From Nocardioides soli (GTDB lineage: Bacteria; Actinomycetota; Actinomycetes; Propionibacteriales; Nocardioidaceae), in contig NZ_JACHWR010000001.1 in NCBI RefSeq assembly GCF_014191495.1, forward strand, positions 1,736,001-1,800,000: 64,000 bases of DNA. Direction: 5' to 3'. Of the stretch, positions 1 to 9,089 are shown piece by piece. The notes under the pieces were generated by a model. That model ran no database searches, was not told the origin of the DNA, and saw only the letters and a list, made by a program, of their open reading frames with translations. The stretch's first letter is position 1; each line of letters opens with the position of its first letter. Both the position numbers and the translations under genes were made by a program.

Positions 1-919
1 CCTCCTCGAGACTCACCGAGGCCACGAAGCCGAGGTCGCGCCGGGCCGCCCGGGTGTCGGCGAGGCGGCGTACGACGCCGTTGACCGCCCGCTCGGGGCC
101 GTGCTCCACCGAGAGGTCGGAGCCCATCACCCGCAGCAGCGTGGTCGCCAGCTCGAGCAGGCTGGTCTCGGTGCCGCTCGCGACGTTGTAGTGCCCCTCG
201 GTCACCTCGCTCGTCGCGGCCAGCACGTTGGCGCGCGCGATGTCGCGGGTGAAGACGAAGTCCATCGTCTGCCGGCCGTCACCGAAGATCAGCGGCGGCT
301 GCCCGTCGGCGATCCGCTCCATCCAGCGCACCAGGACCTCGGTGTAGAGCCCGAAGACGTCCATCCGCGGGCCGTAGACGTTGAAGTAGCGCAGTGCGAC
401 GTAGTCGAGCCCGCGCATCGCCCGGAAGCTGCGGAGCATGCCCTCGTTGAAGGACTTGGCCGCCCCGTAGAACGTGTCGTTGTTGTGGTGGTGGTGCCGC
501 TCCCCCGTCGGGAACTTCTCCGCCATCCCGTAGACCGAGGCGGAGGACGCCGCGACGACCTTCGCGACCCGTGCGTCGGCGGCGGCCTCGATCACGTTGA
601 ACGTGCCGTCGACGAGCACCTGGAGCGCGAGCCGCGGCTCCTCGGCGCACTGGGTGATCCGCAGCGCGGCCTGGTGGAAGACCACGTCCTTGCGGCGCGT
701 CAGGTCGTAGACCAGGTCCCGGTTGCGGATGTCGCCCTCGACCAGGCTCACCCGGCCGGTCGCCAGGGCCGGCTCGAGGTTGGTGGCCGAGCCGCGGACA
801 AGGTTGTCGAGCACGTCGATGCGGGCGGCGCCGGCGTCGACGAGCTGGTCGACGAGGGTGGACCCGATCGTCCCAGCACCTCCGGTGACGAGGACGTGGG
901 CTCCGTTGAGGTCGGTCAT
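1..919 (-). CDS. NAD-dependent sugar-nucleotide epimerase/dehydratase (partial, C-terminus outside window)
   Basis: Extended short-chain dehydrogenase of the UDP-glucose 4-epimerase type, acting on a nucleotide sugar in the cytoplasm for surface-polysaccharide supply. About 306 residues are visible before the window edge. The Rossmann glycine motif GGAGTIG is at residues 13-19, SSASVYG at 125-131, the catalytic pair Y151/K155 in YGAAK, and RYFNVYGPR at 177-185. The ATG at 919 overlaps the stop of the Gfo/Idh gene by 4 bases (ATGA), so the two are translationally coupled. The exact sugar substrate cannot be read from the sequence. A short run of four histidines (142-145) is unusual but harmless. 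The family is certain; the substrate is not. Confidence 0.93.
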   Translation of the reverse strand, partial: MTDLNGAHVLVTGGAGTIGSTLVDQLVDAGAARIDVLDNLVRGSATNLEPALATGRVSLVEGDIRNRDLVYDLTRRKDVVFHQAALRITQCAEEPRLALQVLVDGTFNVIEAAADARVAKVVAASSASVYGMAEKFPTGERHHHHNNDTFYGAAKSFNEGMLRSFRAMRGLDYVALRYFNVYGPRMDVFGLYTEVLVRWMERIADGQPPLIFGDGRQTMDFVFTRDIARANVLAATSEVTEGHYNVASGTETSLLELATTLLRVMGSDLSVEHGPERAVNGVVRRLADTRAARRDLGFVASVSLEE

Positions 920-1986
920 CGGATGATCTCCAGTTCGGGCTGGTCGGTGGACATGACGTCGACGAGGGCACCGCGGGCCCGCAGGCTGGTCGCCGCCGCC
1001 TCGAGCACGGAGAGCACGCGCAGGCCGGCGCCTCCGTCGGTCTGGGGTGCGCGTCGCTCGCGAATGCTCCGGGCGAGCTCGGCGACCATCTCGGAGAGCG
1101 CCTCGCGCTCCGGCAGCGCCGGCGCCCAGGTGTCGCCCAGGCGGTACGCGATCGACGCCGTACGCCGGTCGGCGCTGTCGACGCTCTGCTGGACCAGGTC
1201 CACGCCGCGGTCGAAGACGCTCAGGCGCTGCTGGGGGTTCAGGTCGTCCCAGACCAGCGTCCGCTCGCTGCCGCCGATGACCATCTGCCGGATCTTCGTG
1301 GGGCTGAGCCAGTTGACGTGCACGTGCGCCAGCGCGCCACCCGGGAGCGGGAGCGAGAGGTAGCCGACGCAGGCCTTGCCGGCGCCGACCGGGTCCGCGC
1401 CCTGCGCCGCGACGCCGAGCGGGCGCAGCCCGTCGGGCAGGATCCGGTCGAGCACCGACAGGTCGTGGGGCGCCAGGTCCCAGAAGACGTCGACGTCGGG
1501 CTGCACCAGGCCGAGGTTGATCCGCACCGAGTCGACGAAGAGGATCTCGCCCAGCGCGCCCTCGGCGACCAGCTCGGCGATCCGCTGGACCACCGGCGTG
1601 TAGCAGTAGGTGTGGTCGGCCATCAGCACCAAGCCCTGGCTGCGGGCCAGGTCGACCATCTCGCGGCCCGCCGCGACGCTGTCGGCCAGCGGCTTCTCGA
1701 CCAACACGTGCTTGCCGGCCTGGAGCGCCGCCGTGGCGATGGCGCGGTGGGTGCGGGCCGGGGTCGCGATCGCGACCGCGTCGACGTCGTCGCGGGCCAG
1801 CACCTCGTCGAGCGAGGCGGTGATCTCCACACCGCTGCGCTCTCCGACCACGCCGCGGGCCCGATCGGTGTCGAGATCGCACACCGCGACCAGGTCCCAG
1901 TCCACGCTGCCGCGGAAGTTCCGGATCAGGTTCGGCCCCCAGTAGCCGGCACCCACCACTGCGACGCCGAGGCGCTCTGAACTCAT
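916..1986 (-). CDS. Gfo/Idh/MocA-family oxidoreductase (WlbA/WbpB-like)
   Basis: NAD(P)-dependent sugar oxidoreductase of 356 residues. The dinucleotide-binding GAGYWG is at residues 12-17 and the catalytic-lysine motif EKP at 97-99; a WDLAPHD segment carries the usual active-site histidine. It resembles enzymes that oxidise C3 of UDP-GlcNAc-uronic acid (WlbA/WbpB), and a WlbB-like acetyltransferase of the same pathway lies at 12836. The start at 1986 is preferred because GGGGGATCC stands directly before it; an in-frame ATG at 2016 has no such site. It is the second-last gene of a minus-strand run (glycosyltransferase, giant secreted protein, this gene, epimerase). The pathway assignment is inference. 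Confidence 0.9.
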   Translation of the reverse strand: MSSERLGVAVVGAGYWGPNLIRNFRGSVDWDLVAVCDLDTDRARGVVGERSGVEITASLDEVLARDDVDAVAIATPARTHRAIATAALQAGKHVLVEKPLADSVAAGREMVDLARSQGLVLMADHTYCYTPVVQRIAELVAEGALGEILFVDSVRINLGLVQPDVDVFWDLAPHDLSVLDRILPDGLRPLGVAAQGADPVGAGKACVGYLSLPLPGGALAHVHVNWLSPTKIRQMVIGGSERTLVWDDLNPQQRLSVFDRGVDLVQQSVDSADRRTASIAYRLGDTWAPALPEREALSEMVAELARSIRERRAPQTDGGAGLRVLSVLEAAATSLRARGALVDVMSTDQPELEIIR

Positions 1987-2103
1987 GGATCCCCCATCCA
2001 TCGTGAGCCGGCTCACCGCCGGCGACGGCGCCCCCGAATCGGTCGCCCTTCCACCGTCATTCCATGGGCTGGCGCTCGGCCCGACGTCCGAGACCGAGCG
2101 CCT

Positions 2104-2119
2104 TTACCCCAACTTGGGG
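2104..2119. promoter_or_regulatory. CCCCAA-TTGGGG inverted motif upstream of the oxidoreductase
   Basis: In the 147-base gap between the giant secreted gene and the oxidoreductase, CCCCAACTTGGGG forms a near-perfect inverted repeat. On the minus strand it reads TTGGGGTAAAG. Related TTGGG(G)TA or CTATTGGGG strings occur upstream of other genes in this block (7930, 7951, 12775, 13693, 15424). It may be a regulator site or a promoter element; the function is inferred only from recurrence. Confidence 0.35.
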
Positions 2120-2133
2120 AGGGTCCGCGTGGG

Positions 2134-5100
2134 TCAGCTCTGGGCGCTGCGGAACACCACGTCCACGAAGTAGTTCGTGGAGTTCCACCAGCCCGTCGGG
2201 AACCCGCCGCTCGCCCCGTAGACGTAGCGTCCGTTGCTGCCCGCCGGGGCGCTCAGGACCCCGGCGCTGTAAGGGCTGTTGAAGAACGCCGGGGTCGCCG
2301 AGTAGTGGCCGTTGGGCGCGAAGTAGGACACGACGTACGTCGTCCCCGCGGTCAGTGCGACCGGCGTCGAGAGCGCGGCCGTCTGCCAGCCCGAGCTCGT
2401 CTCGCCCGTGAAGGTCACGGTGGCCAGACGGGTGCCCGAGGCCGACCACAGCGAGCCCGTGTGGGTCCCGGTGTTGCCGGCGCCCTTGTAGAACCTGATC
2501 GCGGTGACCGACCCGGCCACCGACGGCACGAACGCGACGCCGAGCTCGACCGGGCCGTTGTCGTCGATCGACGCGATCGACGGCGTCGTCCCGGAGAACA
2601 ACGAGCTGAGCGCACTCGCTCCCGCCTCGGTGTGGAACGTCCACGACTGGTCGGCGAGCGTCGCCCCGCCGGTCCCCGCCAGCCCCGTGACGCCGACGGT
2701 CAGATCCGCGTCCGCGGGCAGCTGCGCGGCCGGCGCGAACGTGATGGTCTGGCCGTCGCCCGAGAGCGAGGTCGTCCCGGCGATCGGCGTCGTGCCCTGC
2801 TTGACGGTCATCGCCCAGCCCGGCGCCAGCGGCGCCGAGACCCGGATCGACGGCTGGGCGCTGCGCGGCACGTCGGTCGCCGCCGGTGCCGGCGAGCGGT
2901 CCACGATCGCGAGCGGCGCGACGGTGCGCTGGAAGACCACGTCGACGAAGTAGTTCGACGCACCCCAGCTGAACGTCGGGAAGCCGCCGGCCGCCCCGTA
3001 GAGGTAGCGCCCGTTCGACGTCGCCGGCGCCGTCAGGTCGCCCGCGGTGTACGGCGACCCGAAGAACCCGCTGGTGTAGGAGTAGTGGCCCTGCGGCGCC
3101 AGGTAGGACACGACGTACGTCGTCCCCGCTGACACGGCGACCGGCGTCGAGAGCGTGGCCTGCTGCCATCCGCTGGCGGTCTCGTTGCCGAACGTGACCG
3201 AGGCGAGCTTGGTGCCGCTCGACGTCCACAGCGAGCCGACGTGCGTGCCGCCGTTGCCGGTGCCCTTGTAGAAGCGCACCGCCGTCACGGTGCCGTCCTT
3301 CGACGGCGTGAACGCGGTCCCGAGCTCGACGGCCGAGCCCTCGCTGGCCGAGAGGACACCGGGCACCACGTCGCCGAAGAGCGTCTGGTTCGAGATGGAG
3401 TCGGCGTCACGGGTGCGGAACGTCCACGACTGCGTCGCCAGGGCGGCGCCCTCGATCGACGTCACGCCGCTCACGGTGACCGTGATGTCCGCGCTCGCCG
3501 GCAGCGCCGCGGCCGGGGTAAACGTGAGCGTCTTGCCGTCCGAGCTCAGGGCCGTCGACCCGGCGATCGCGGTGCTGCCCTGCTTGACGGTCATCGTGTA
3601 GCCGGCGCCGATCGCCGACGAGAAGGAGACCGTGATCGGCGTCTGCCGGGGCACCGACAGGGCGCCGGGGGCCGGGTCCTGGCCGGTGACCGTCAGCGTC
3701 GGGGCACCCTTCTCGAACACGACGTCGACCAGGTAGCTCGACGGGGACGTCGACGACGGGAAGCCCGAGCCGTAGGTGTAGGCGCCGGCGGACGACGTCA
3801 CGATCAACGGCGAGCGCGACAGGTTCGCGGCCGCGAACGCGTTGGGCGTCGCCGAGTAGCGACCCACCTCTGTGCGGTACGACGCGACGTACTCGGTGTT
3901 CTTGGTGACCGCGACCGGCTGGGCGAACGTCAGCGTCTGCCAGCCTGTGGTCGACTCGCCGGAGAACGTCCCCTGCGCCAGCAGGGTGCCGCTCGCGGAC
4001 CAGAGCGACCCGGTGTGCGTGCCGGTGTTGTTCACGCCCTTGTAGAACCGCACGCCCGTGACGGTGCCGGTGACGTCGGGGCTGAACCGCACGCCGAGGG
4101 TGACCGGCACGGTGTCGGCGTCCTGCAGCAGGGTCGGCACCGTGTCCTCGTCGAAGAGCGAGCACGGGCACACACCTGGCGTCGCCGGCGGCTTGGCGGT
4201 CCGGAACGACCAGGTCTTTCCGCTGCTCACCGCGTTGCCCTGGGTGTCGGTGCCCGAGAGGGTCGCCGTGTAGGTCACGAATCCGGCGAGCGCCGCCGTC
4301 GGAGTGAACGTGATGGTCCTCGTGGTCGCGTCGTACGCCGAGCTGCCGGCGACCGTCGCCCCGTTGGCGTCCTTGAGGACCAGGCCGGCCGACCCCTGGG
4401 TCAGCGGCTTCGAGAACTGCGCGCTGACGGCCGTCGACCGCGGCACCGAGGACGAACCCGGCAGCGGCCACTGGTTGGTGGCCGTGAGCGGGGACTCGTC
4501 GGAGGCGGTGTACAGGACGTCGACGAAGTAGTTGGAGTTCTGGTAGCTGCTGTTCGGGAACGTGCCCGCGTTGCCGAAGACCCCGGCCGGGGTGGCGCCG
4601 TACCCGCCCGCGACCATCAGCGGCGAGGCGTCGACCCCCGTGGACGCGAAGTCCCAGGGCTGCACGGCGTAGCGGCCGTTGGGCACGGTGTAGGACACGA
4701 CGTAGGTCTGACCCGCGGTGACGGGCACGGCCGAGGAGAAGGTGGCCGACTGCCAGCCGGTCGCCGACTCGTTCTGGAAGGTCACGCTCGCGAGCTTCTG
4801 GCCGCTGCTCGACCACAAGGAGCCCACGTGGGTGCCGGTGTTGCCCGTGCCCTTGTAGAACCGCACGCCGGTGACGAAGCCGTCGTTGGTCGGCGAGAAC
4901 CGCAGGCCGAGCTCGGCCGCGGACGCGTCACTCGACGCCGGCGTGTTCGGCACCCGGTTGCCGAACACGCTGCAGGGGCAGGTGACGTTCACCGTGCGCG
5001 AGAGCGTCGCACCGATGTTGGCGCTGTCGTCCATGGCCCGGACCCGGACGCTCTCTGCGCCCCGGCCGTGCTGGGTGTAGGTGTAGGTGAAGCTGGTCCG

Positions 5101-6897
5101 GCCGGTCGCCGCGTGCCAGGTGGCGCCGGCGTCGGTCGAGACCTCGACCCCGGCCACCACGCCGCCGCCGGCGTCGGTGGCGGTGCCCGTGACCGTCACG
5201 GACGTGCCGTTGCCCTGGGTCGAGTTCGCGGCCGGGGCGTTGACGGTCACGGTCGGACCCGTGGTGTCGGTGGACTTCGTGGCCGACACCAGCCCCGACT
5301 GCAGGGTCGTCGGCTGGGCCGACATGTCGGCCAGCAGGTTCACCTGAGCCTGCTGCATCCGCGGGTCGGCCGGCTCGGGGGCGAACGGCGAGTCGTGCTC
5401 GGCGTCCAGGCCCCACGTCCACTGGACGGTGCCGGCGCCGAACACCAGTGCGCCGCTCGCCGCGCGGTACATCGTCATGTTGTGGGTCGTCGTCCCCGGC
5501 GCCACGGTGTTGCCGAAGTCCTGCAGGTACTCGTCCGTGGGGCCGGTCGTCGTCGACAGCCGGATCAGGCCCGGTGGCCGGGCCCCGTTGTCGAGGTCCT
5601 CGTCGGACTCGTAGCCGACCGTGTGCGGGGCCAGAGCGGCGCTGCCGCTCGACATCGACGCGAGGCTCGTGCCGCGCCACAGTCGGTTCTTGCCTTCCTG
5701 CGCGCTCACCGTGATCGGCAGGTCGGTGTAGTTCGACGTGTAGATCGTGCCGGTGAGGCTATTCTCCGGCACGCCCCCGCCCGCCGACTTCGGGGCGAAC
5801 CGCGGGTCGCGCCAGGTGCCGGTCCACTCGGTCGACGGGTCGATCTTCGCGTTGGACCAGGTCTCCTTGTAGCTGACCAGGGTGCGGTACGCCGTGTGCG
5901 AGGCGTCGGCCGACGGCTCGTACCTGGTCTTCCAGTAGACCTCGTTCCCACTGAGGAACTGGAGGTTCACGCCGGCGTCCCGGGCGGCCTCGACGTTCGC
6001 GCGCTGCGCCTTGCTCCAGTACTCGTCGTGCCCGACCGACAGGAACACCTTGTGGTTCCTGATCAGCGAGCCGTAGCGGTCGGTGTCGACGCCGGCCAGG
6101 TAGCTCACGTCGTAGCCGTTGCGCTCGAGGAACCGGACGAGCGGGTACTCGTTGGCGAAGAAGAAGTCGCGGCCGCCGATCCCGTCGCGGGTCATGACCG
6201 GCCGGTTGTAGCTGACCTTGTAGGAGCGACCGTTGGCGGCGCCGCGGTAGAAGTCCGAGCCGCCGTACAGGTTGTAGGCCTGCCAGGTCGGGTCGGAGGT
6301 CTGGAAGACCACGTCGGAGTGGCTGGAGTCGTCGCGGACGATGAACGTGATGTGACTGGAGTCGTTGCGGTCGGCCCGGTGCAGACGGGCGATGTAGACA
6401 CCCGACACGGCGGTCGACGGCACGTTCCAGGAGGCGGAGACCGCCCAGTTGCCGCAGTCGTAGAGCTCGGTGGAGACGTCGGTGATGCACTGCGGCTGGT
6501 GCTGCGGCAGCGTCGCGGTGACCGGCACCGTGGTGATCTCGCGGGCACCGTCGCCGCCGTAGTAGCCGAGGCGGTAGATCGTGATCGTGTATGCCGAGGC
6601 GTCGGTGTCGACCTTGAAGTCGATGCGCTGGCCGACGTTGACGCTGATGTCGGTCGCGAATCCCTGGATCGACTCGTCGCCGGCACCTTCGACGTCCCAC
6701 ACCGACGGGTCGGTGCCCGGCTTGCTGTTCTCGCAGGAGATCTTGTTCCCGCTGGGCCCGCACGGGTCGATCGCCGCACTGGCGTTGGTGGTCGTGACCG
6801 CGGTCAGGCCCGCCAGGCCCAGCACCAGCACGACCAGCGCGGCGACACGCCGCGGCACCCGGCCGCGGATGGGGGGACGGGTCGACCTCTTCGCCAT
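2134..6897 (-). CDS. Secreted multidomain protein: N,N-dimethylformamidase-like domain plus four DUF4082 and Ig-like modules
   Basis: A 1587-residue exported protein. Residues 1-42 are a basic signal peptide with a long hydrophobic stretch and an ASA cleavage site. Residues about 195-560 match the C-terminal domain of N,N-dimethylformamidase beta-like proteins (WQAYNLYGGSDFYRG near 205, GHDEYWS at 289-295, SGNEVYWKTR near 316). Then come a bacterial Ig-like domain and four DUF4082 domains (each with VRFYKGxxNxGTHxGSLW) separated by three SbsA-like Ig domains with a PxxxxxxVPRxxxxxxxFS core. The start at 6897 is chosen for the signal peptide; the frame stays open further upstream but that stretch is antisense to the glycosyltransferase. 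It lies 38 bases downstream of that gene. Its location within polysaccharide genes suggests action on, or display with, the surface glycan; this is inference. Confidence 0.88.
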   Translation of the reverse strand: MAKRSTRPPIRGRVPRRVAALVVLVLGLAGLTAVTTTNASAAIDPCGPSGNKISCENSKPGTDPSVWDVEGAGDESIQGFATDISVNVGQRIDFKVDTDASAYTITIYRLGYYGGDGAREITTVPVTATLPQHQPQCITDVSTELYDCGNWAVSASWNVPSTAVSGVYIARLHRADRNDSSHITFIVRDDSSHSDVVFQTSDPTWQAYNLYGGSDFYRGAANGRSYKVSYNRPVMTRDGIGGRDFFFANEYPLVRFLERNGYDVSYLAGVDTDRYGSLIRNHKVFLSVGHDEYWSKAQRANVEAARDAGVNLQFLSGNEVYWKTRYEPSADASHTAYRTLVSYKETWSNAKIDPSTEWTGTWRDPRFAPKSAGGGVPENSLTGTIYTSNYTDLPITVSAQEGKNRLWRGTSLASMSSGSAALAPHTVGYESDEDLDNGARPPGLIRLSTTTGPTDEYLQDFGNTVAPGTTTHNMTMYRAASGALVFGAGTVQWTWGLDAEHDSPFAPEPADPRMQQAQVNLLADMSAQPTTLQSGLVSATKSTDTTGPTVTVNAPAANSTQGNGTSVTVTGTATDAGGGVVAGVEVSTDAGATWHAATGRTSFTYTYTQHGRGAESVRVRAMDDSANIGATLSRTVNVTCPCSVFGNRVPNTPASSDASAAELGLRFSPTNDGFVTGVRFYKGTGNTGTHVGSLWSSSGQKLASVTFQNESATGWQSATFSSAVPVTAGQTYVVSYTVPNGRYAVQPWDFASTGVDASPLMVAGGYGATPAGVFGNAGTFPNSSYQNSNYFVDVLYTASDESPLTATNQWPLPGSSSVPRSTAVSAQFSKPLTQGSAGLVLKDANGATVAGSSAYDATTRTITFTPTAALAGFVTYTATLSGTDTQGNAVSSGKTWSFRTAKPPATPGVCPCSLFDEDTVPTLLQDADTVPVTLGVRFSPDVTGTVTGVRFYKGVNNTGTHTGSLWSASGTLLAQGTFSGESTTGWQTLTFAQPVAVTKNTEYVASYRTEVGRYSATPNAFAAANLSRSPLIVTSSAGAYTYGSGFPSSTSPSSYLVDVVFEKGAPTLTVTGQDPAPGALSVPRQTPITVSFSSAIGAGYTMTVKQGSTAIAGSTALSSDGKTLTFTPAAALPASADITVTVSGVTSIEGAALATQSWTFRTRDADSISNQTLFGDVVPGVLSASEGSAVELGTAFTPSKDGTVTAVRFYKGTGNGGTHVGSLWTSSGTKLASVTFGNETASGWQQATLSTPVAVSAGTTYVVSYLAPQGHYSYTSGFFGSPYTAGDLTAPATSNGRYLYGAAGGFPTFSWGASNYFVDVVFQRTVAPLAIVDRSPAPAATDVPRSAQPSIRVSAPLAPGWAMTVKQGTTPIAGTTSLSGDGQTITFAPAAQLPADADLTVGVTGLAGTGGATLADQSWTFHTEAGASALSSLFSGTTPSIASIDDNGPVELGVAFVPSVAGSVTAIRFYKGAGNTGTHTGSLWSASGTRLATVTFTGETSSGWQTAALSTPVALTAGTTYVVSYFAPNGHYSATPAFFNSPYSAGVLSAPAGSNGRYVYGASGGFPTGWWNSTNYFVDVVFRSAQS

Positions 6898-6935
6898 GGC
6901 GTTCTCCGCTTTCGTCTTCTGTGGGGCTCGACGGG

Positions 6936-7811
6936 CTAGGCCCGCGAGCTCTCGTCGCGCAACCAGGTGGTGAAGTCGCCCGCGCGCACGGCGCGGCGCG
7001 ACCTCCAGCGGGCCACGAGCCCGATTCCGAGGAACAGGGGGACCCGCACGCCGACCCGCGGGTCGCGGACCGCCATCCGGATCAGCACCGACGGCGTCGT
7101 CACCGACGACCGGTGCCGGATCCCGAGATCGGTCGCCTGCGCGTTGCCGGTCACGACGCGCACGCGTCGCCGCAGCAGGTCGGCCGTGGTCCGCGGTGGG
7201 TGGACCACCGCGAACGCGTCGTCGACGACGCGGCGTTCGGAGTCGGCGAACGCCTCGGAGGCCGCCAGGTCGTCGCTCAGCACCCGCGGCAGGGCGTCCA
7301 CCCGACGCTGGCCCTCCTCCGAAAGGGCGATGACGCCGCGGCCGAAGAGGCCGTCGCGCACCTGGGGCAGCTGCTCCCAGACGCGGTAGTAGCCGCGGAC
7401 GATCCACGACGACTGCCGCAGCGGCAGCACCCGGGTCGGCGCGGCCGCGTGCACGCCGCCGCTCACCGCACGCGCCAGGATCAGCAGGTCGGCCCCGGAG
7501 ATCGTCACGTCGGCGTCGAGGTGCACGCGCGGGTAGGCCGTGGCCGCCTGGTTGCCGACCTCCATCGCACGCTGCTTCGACGGCTCCGGCACCTCGATCA
7601 CCCGGACGCCGTCGAAGCGGCGGGCCACGTCGGCGGTGTCGTCGGTGCATCCGTTGCAGACCACGACGACGTCGAGGCGACCGGCGGCCGTCCGGTCGAG
7701 CAGGCCGCGCAGCGTGCGCTCGATCACCTGCGCCTCGTCGTGCGCGGGGATGACGACGCTGGCCGCCGGGTGCCCCGCTCGGCATCCCGGCTCGCGCACC
7801 GCCTCACCCAT
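6936..7811 (-). CDS. Family 2 glycosyltransferase
   Basis: A 291-residue GT-A fold transferase that would move a sugar from a nucleotide donor to a membrane or lipid-linked acceptor. It begins with ASVVIPAHDE (residues 17-26), followed by VVVVCNGCTDDT (48-59) and the metal-binding HLDADV (97-102), all classic GT2 features. The C-terminal part has a short hydrophobic stretch (VPLFLGIGLVARW) near residue 265 but no real membrane anchor. It heads the minus-strand run with the giant secreted gene 38 bases downstream, and is divergent from the LCP gene across about 200 bases. Acceptor and linkage cannot be told. Confidence 0.9.
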   Translation of the reverse strand: MGEAVREPGCRAGHPAASVVIPAHDEAQVIERTLRGLLDRTAAGRLDVVVVCNGCTDDTADVARRFDGVRVIEVPEPSKQRAMEVGNQAATAYPRVHLDADVTISGADLLILARAVSGGVHAAAPTRVLPLRQSSWIVRGYYRVWEQLPQVRDGLFGRGVIALSEEGQRRVDALPRVLSDDLAASEAFADSERRVVDDAFAVVHPPRTTADLLRRRVRVVTGNAQATDLGIRHRSSVTTPSVLIRMAVRDPRVGVRVPLFLGIGLVARWRSRRAVRAGDFTTWLRDESSRA

Positions 7812-8008
7812 TCGACCGCCCGCCTTCGCCCGAGGTCGTCACCGAGGTCGTCGGCAGACCCCGGTCCAGGCACCGAGCATCCAGCCGTCGGGAGACCCGT
7901 CCGGCAGAGCGGCGCCATCTTCCCGCCTATTGGGTATCGGCCCTCCCAGGTTGGGTAAGTCGGCGTCTCGACGGCTTCTCACGGGGCTCGCGATGCGTCG
8001 ATGGGCCC
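7812..8008. promoter_or_regulatory. Divergent promoter region with two TTGGGTA direct repeats
   Basis: This gap separates the glycosyltransferase (minus) from the LCP gene (plus). It holds two identical TTGGGTA strings at 7930-7936 and 7951-7957, exactly 21 bases apart, that is two helical turns. This is the spacing expected of a dimeric or tandem-bound regulator, and several LuxR-type regulators are encoded nearby. Which regulator, if any, binds is inference. Confidence 0.45.
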
Positions 8009-9085
8009 ATGAGCCTCCTGCAGGATCTCGGTGGCGAGCCGGAGGAGACGCCGCCGCGCCGCCGGCGGCGGCTCACCCGGGCCCTGGTCGGCGTGATCGC
8101 CTGCCTGGCCGTGCTCGCGATGGTCCCCCTCGGTGCCGCGCTCTACCTGGAGCACCGGCTGTCGGGCAACGTCACCCGGATCCCGGGGGTCTTCGACGGC
8201 CTGGCCGATCGACCGGACCGCGCGCCGGGTCCGGCCGGGGACGCCGTCAACATCCTCGTCATCGGCACCGACCGTCGCTCCGACGTACCCACGACGGGCA
8301 CCAACGCCCGGGCCGCGGAGTGGATCCCGGGCGCCCAGCGCAGCGACGCGCTGATGATCCTGCACATCGACGCCGACCGGCGCGGCGCCTCGATCATCTC
8401 CATCCCCCGGGACACCTGGGTGAACGTGCCGGGCTACGGCATGAACAAGATCAACGCCGCCTTCTCGTTCTCCGGGCCGTCGCTGGCGATCCAGACCGTC
8501 GAGTACCTGACCGACGTCCGGATCGACCACCTCGCCGTCGTCGACTGGGCCGGCTTCGAGGCGCTGATCGACACGGTCGGCGGCATCGACGTGACGGTGC
8601 CCGAGACCGTCGTCGACTCCGCGCGCGACGTCACCTGGACCGCCGGCGTCCATCACCTCGACGGCGCGCAGGCGCTCGACTACGTCGGGCAGCGCTACGG
8701 CCTGCCGAAGGGCGACCTGGACCGGGTCGCCCGGCAGCAGGTGGTGCTGCGCACGCTGATGCAGGAGAGCATGCAGCAGGAGATGCGGAGCGACCCGCGG
8801 ATGCTCTACGACTTCCTCGACACCGTCACCCGGCACCTGTCCGTCGACGACGGCTGGTCCACCCGGGACATGCTCCGGCTGGTCGTCTCGATGCGGGACT
8901 TCCGGTCCGCCGGCCTCACCTACCTGACGATGCCGGTCGCGGGCTTCGGCACCGAGCGCGGCCAGAGCGTCGTGTACGCCGACCGGCGCGCCGCCCGCGC
9001 CCTGTGGGGCGCCGTGATCGCCGACGAGGTCGACGACTGGGCATCCCGCCACCGCCAGCGCCTCACCCCCTCGGTCGTGAGTTGA
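8009..9085 (+). CDS. LytR-CpsA-Psr (LCP) family protein
   Basis: A membrane-anchored enzyme of 358 residues that transfers lipid-linked glycopolymers onto peptidoglycan outside the membrane. An arginine-rich cytoplasmic start (residues 17-24) precedes one membrane helix (about 25-46) and the LCP domain (about 80-245). Conserved polar residues are visible in GTDRR (86-90), RSD (111-113) and SIPRDTW (131-137), followed by the family's KIN and DR-type motifs. It lacks the C-terminal LytR_C domain found in longer relatives. It stands at the edge of the polysaccharide block and is the likely attachment enzyme for that polymer. No strong ribosome site is visible before the ATG. Confidence 0.93.
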   Translation: MSLLQDLGGEPEETPPRRRRRLTRALVGVIACLAVLAMVPLGAALYLEHRLSGNVTRIPGVFDGLADRPDRAPGPAGDAVNILVIGTDRRSDVPTTGTNARAAEWIPGAQRSDALMILHIDADRRGASIISIPRDTWVNVPGYGMNKINAAFSFSGPSLAIQTVEYLTDVRIDHLAVVDWAGFEALIDTVGGIDVTVPETVVDSARDVTWTAGVHHLDGAQALDYVGQRYGLPKGDLDRVARQQVVLRTLMQESMQQEMRSDPRMLYDFLDTVTRHLSVDDGWSTRDMLRLVVSMRDFRSAGLTYLTMPVAGFGTERGQSVVYADRRAARALWGAVIADEVDDWASRHRQRLTPSVVS

Positions 9086-9089
9086 CCCA

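Noticed and set aside
3241..6939. 1232-residue plus-strand open frame
   Set aside because: It is the antisense shadow of the giant secreted protein, Arg/Gly-rich with no domain.
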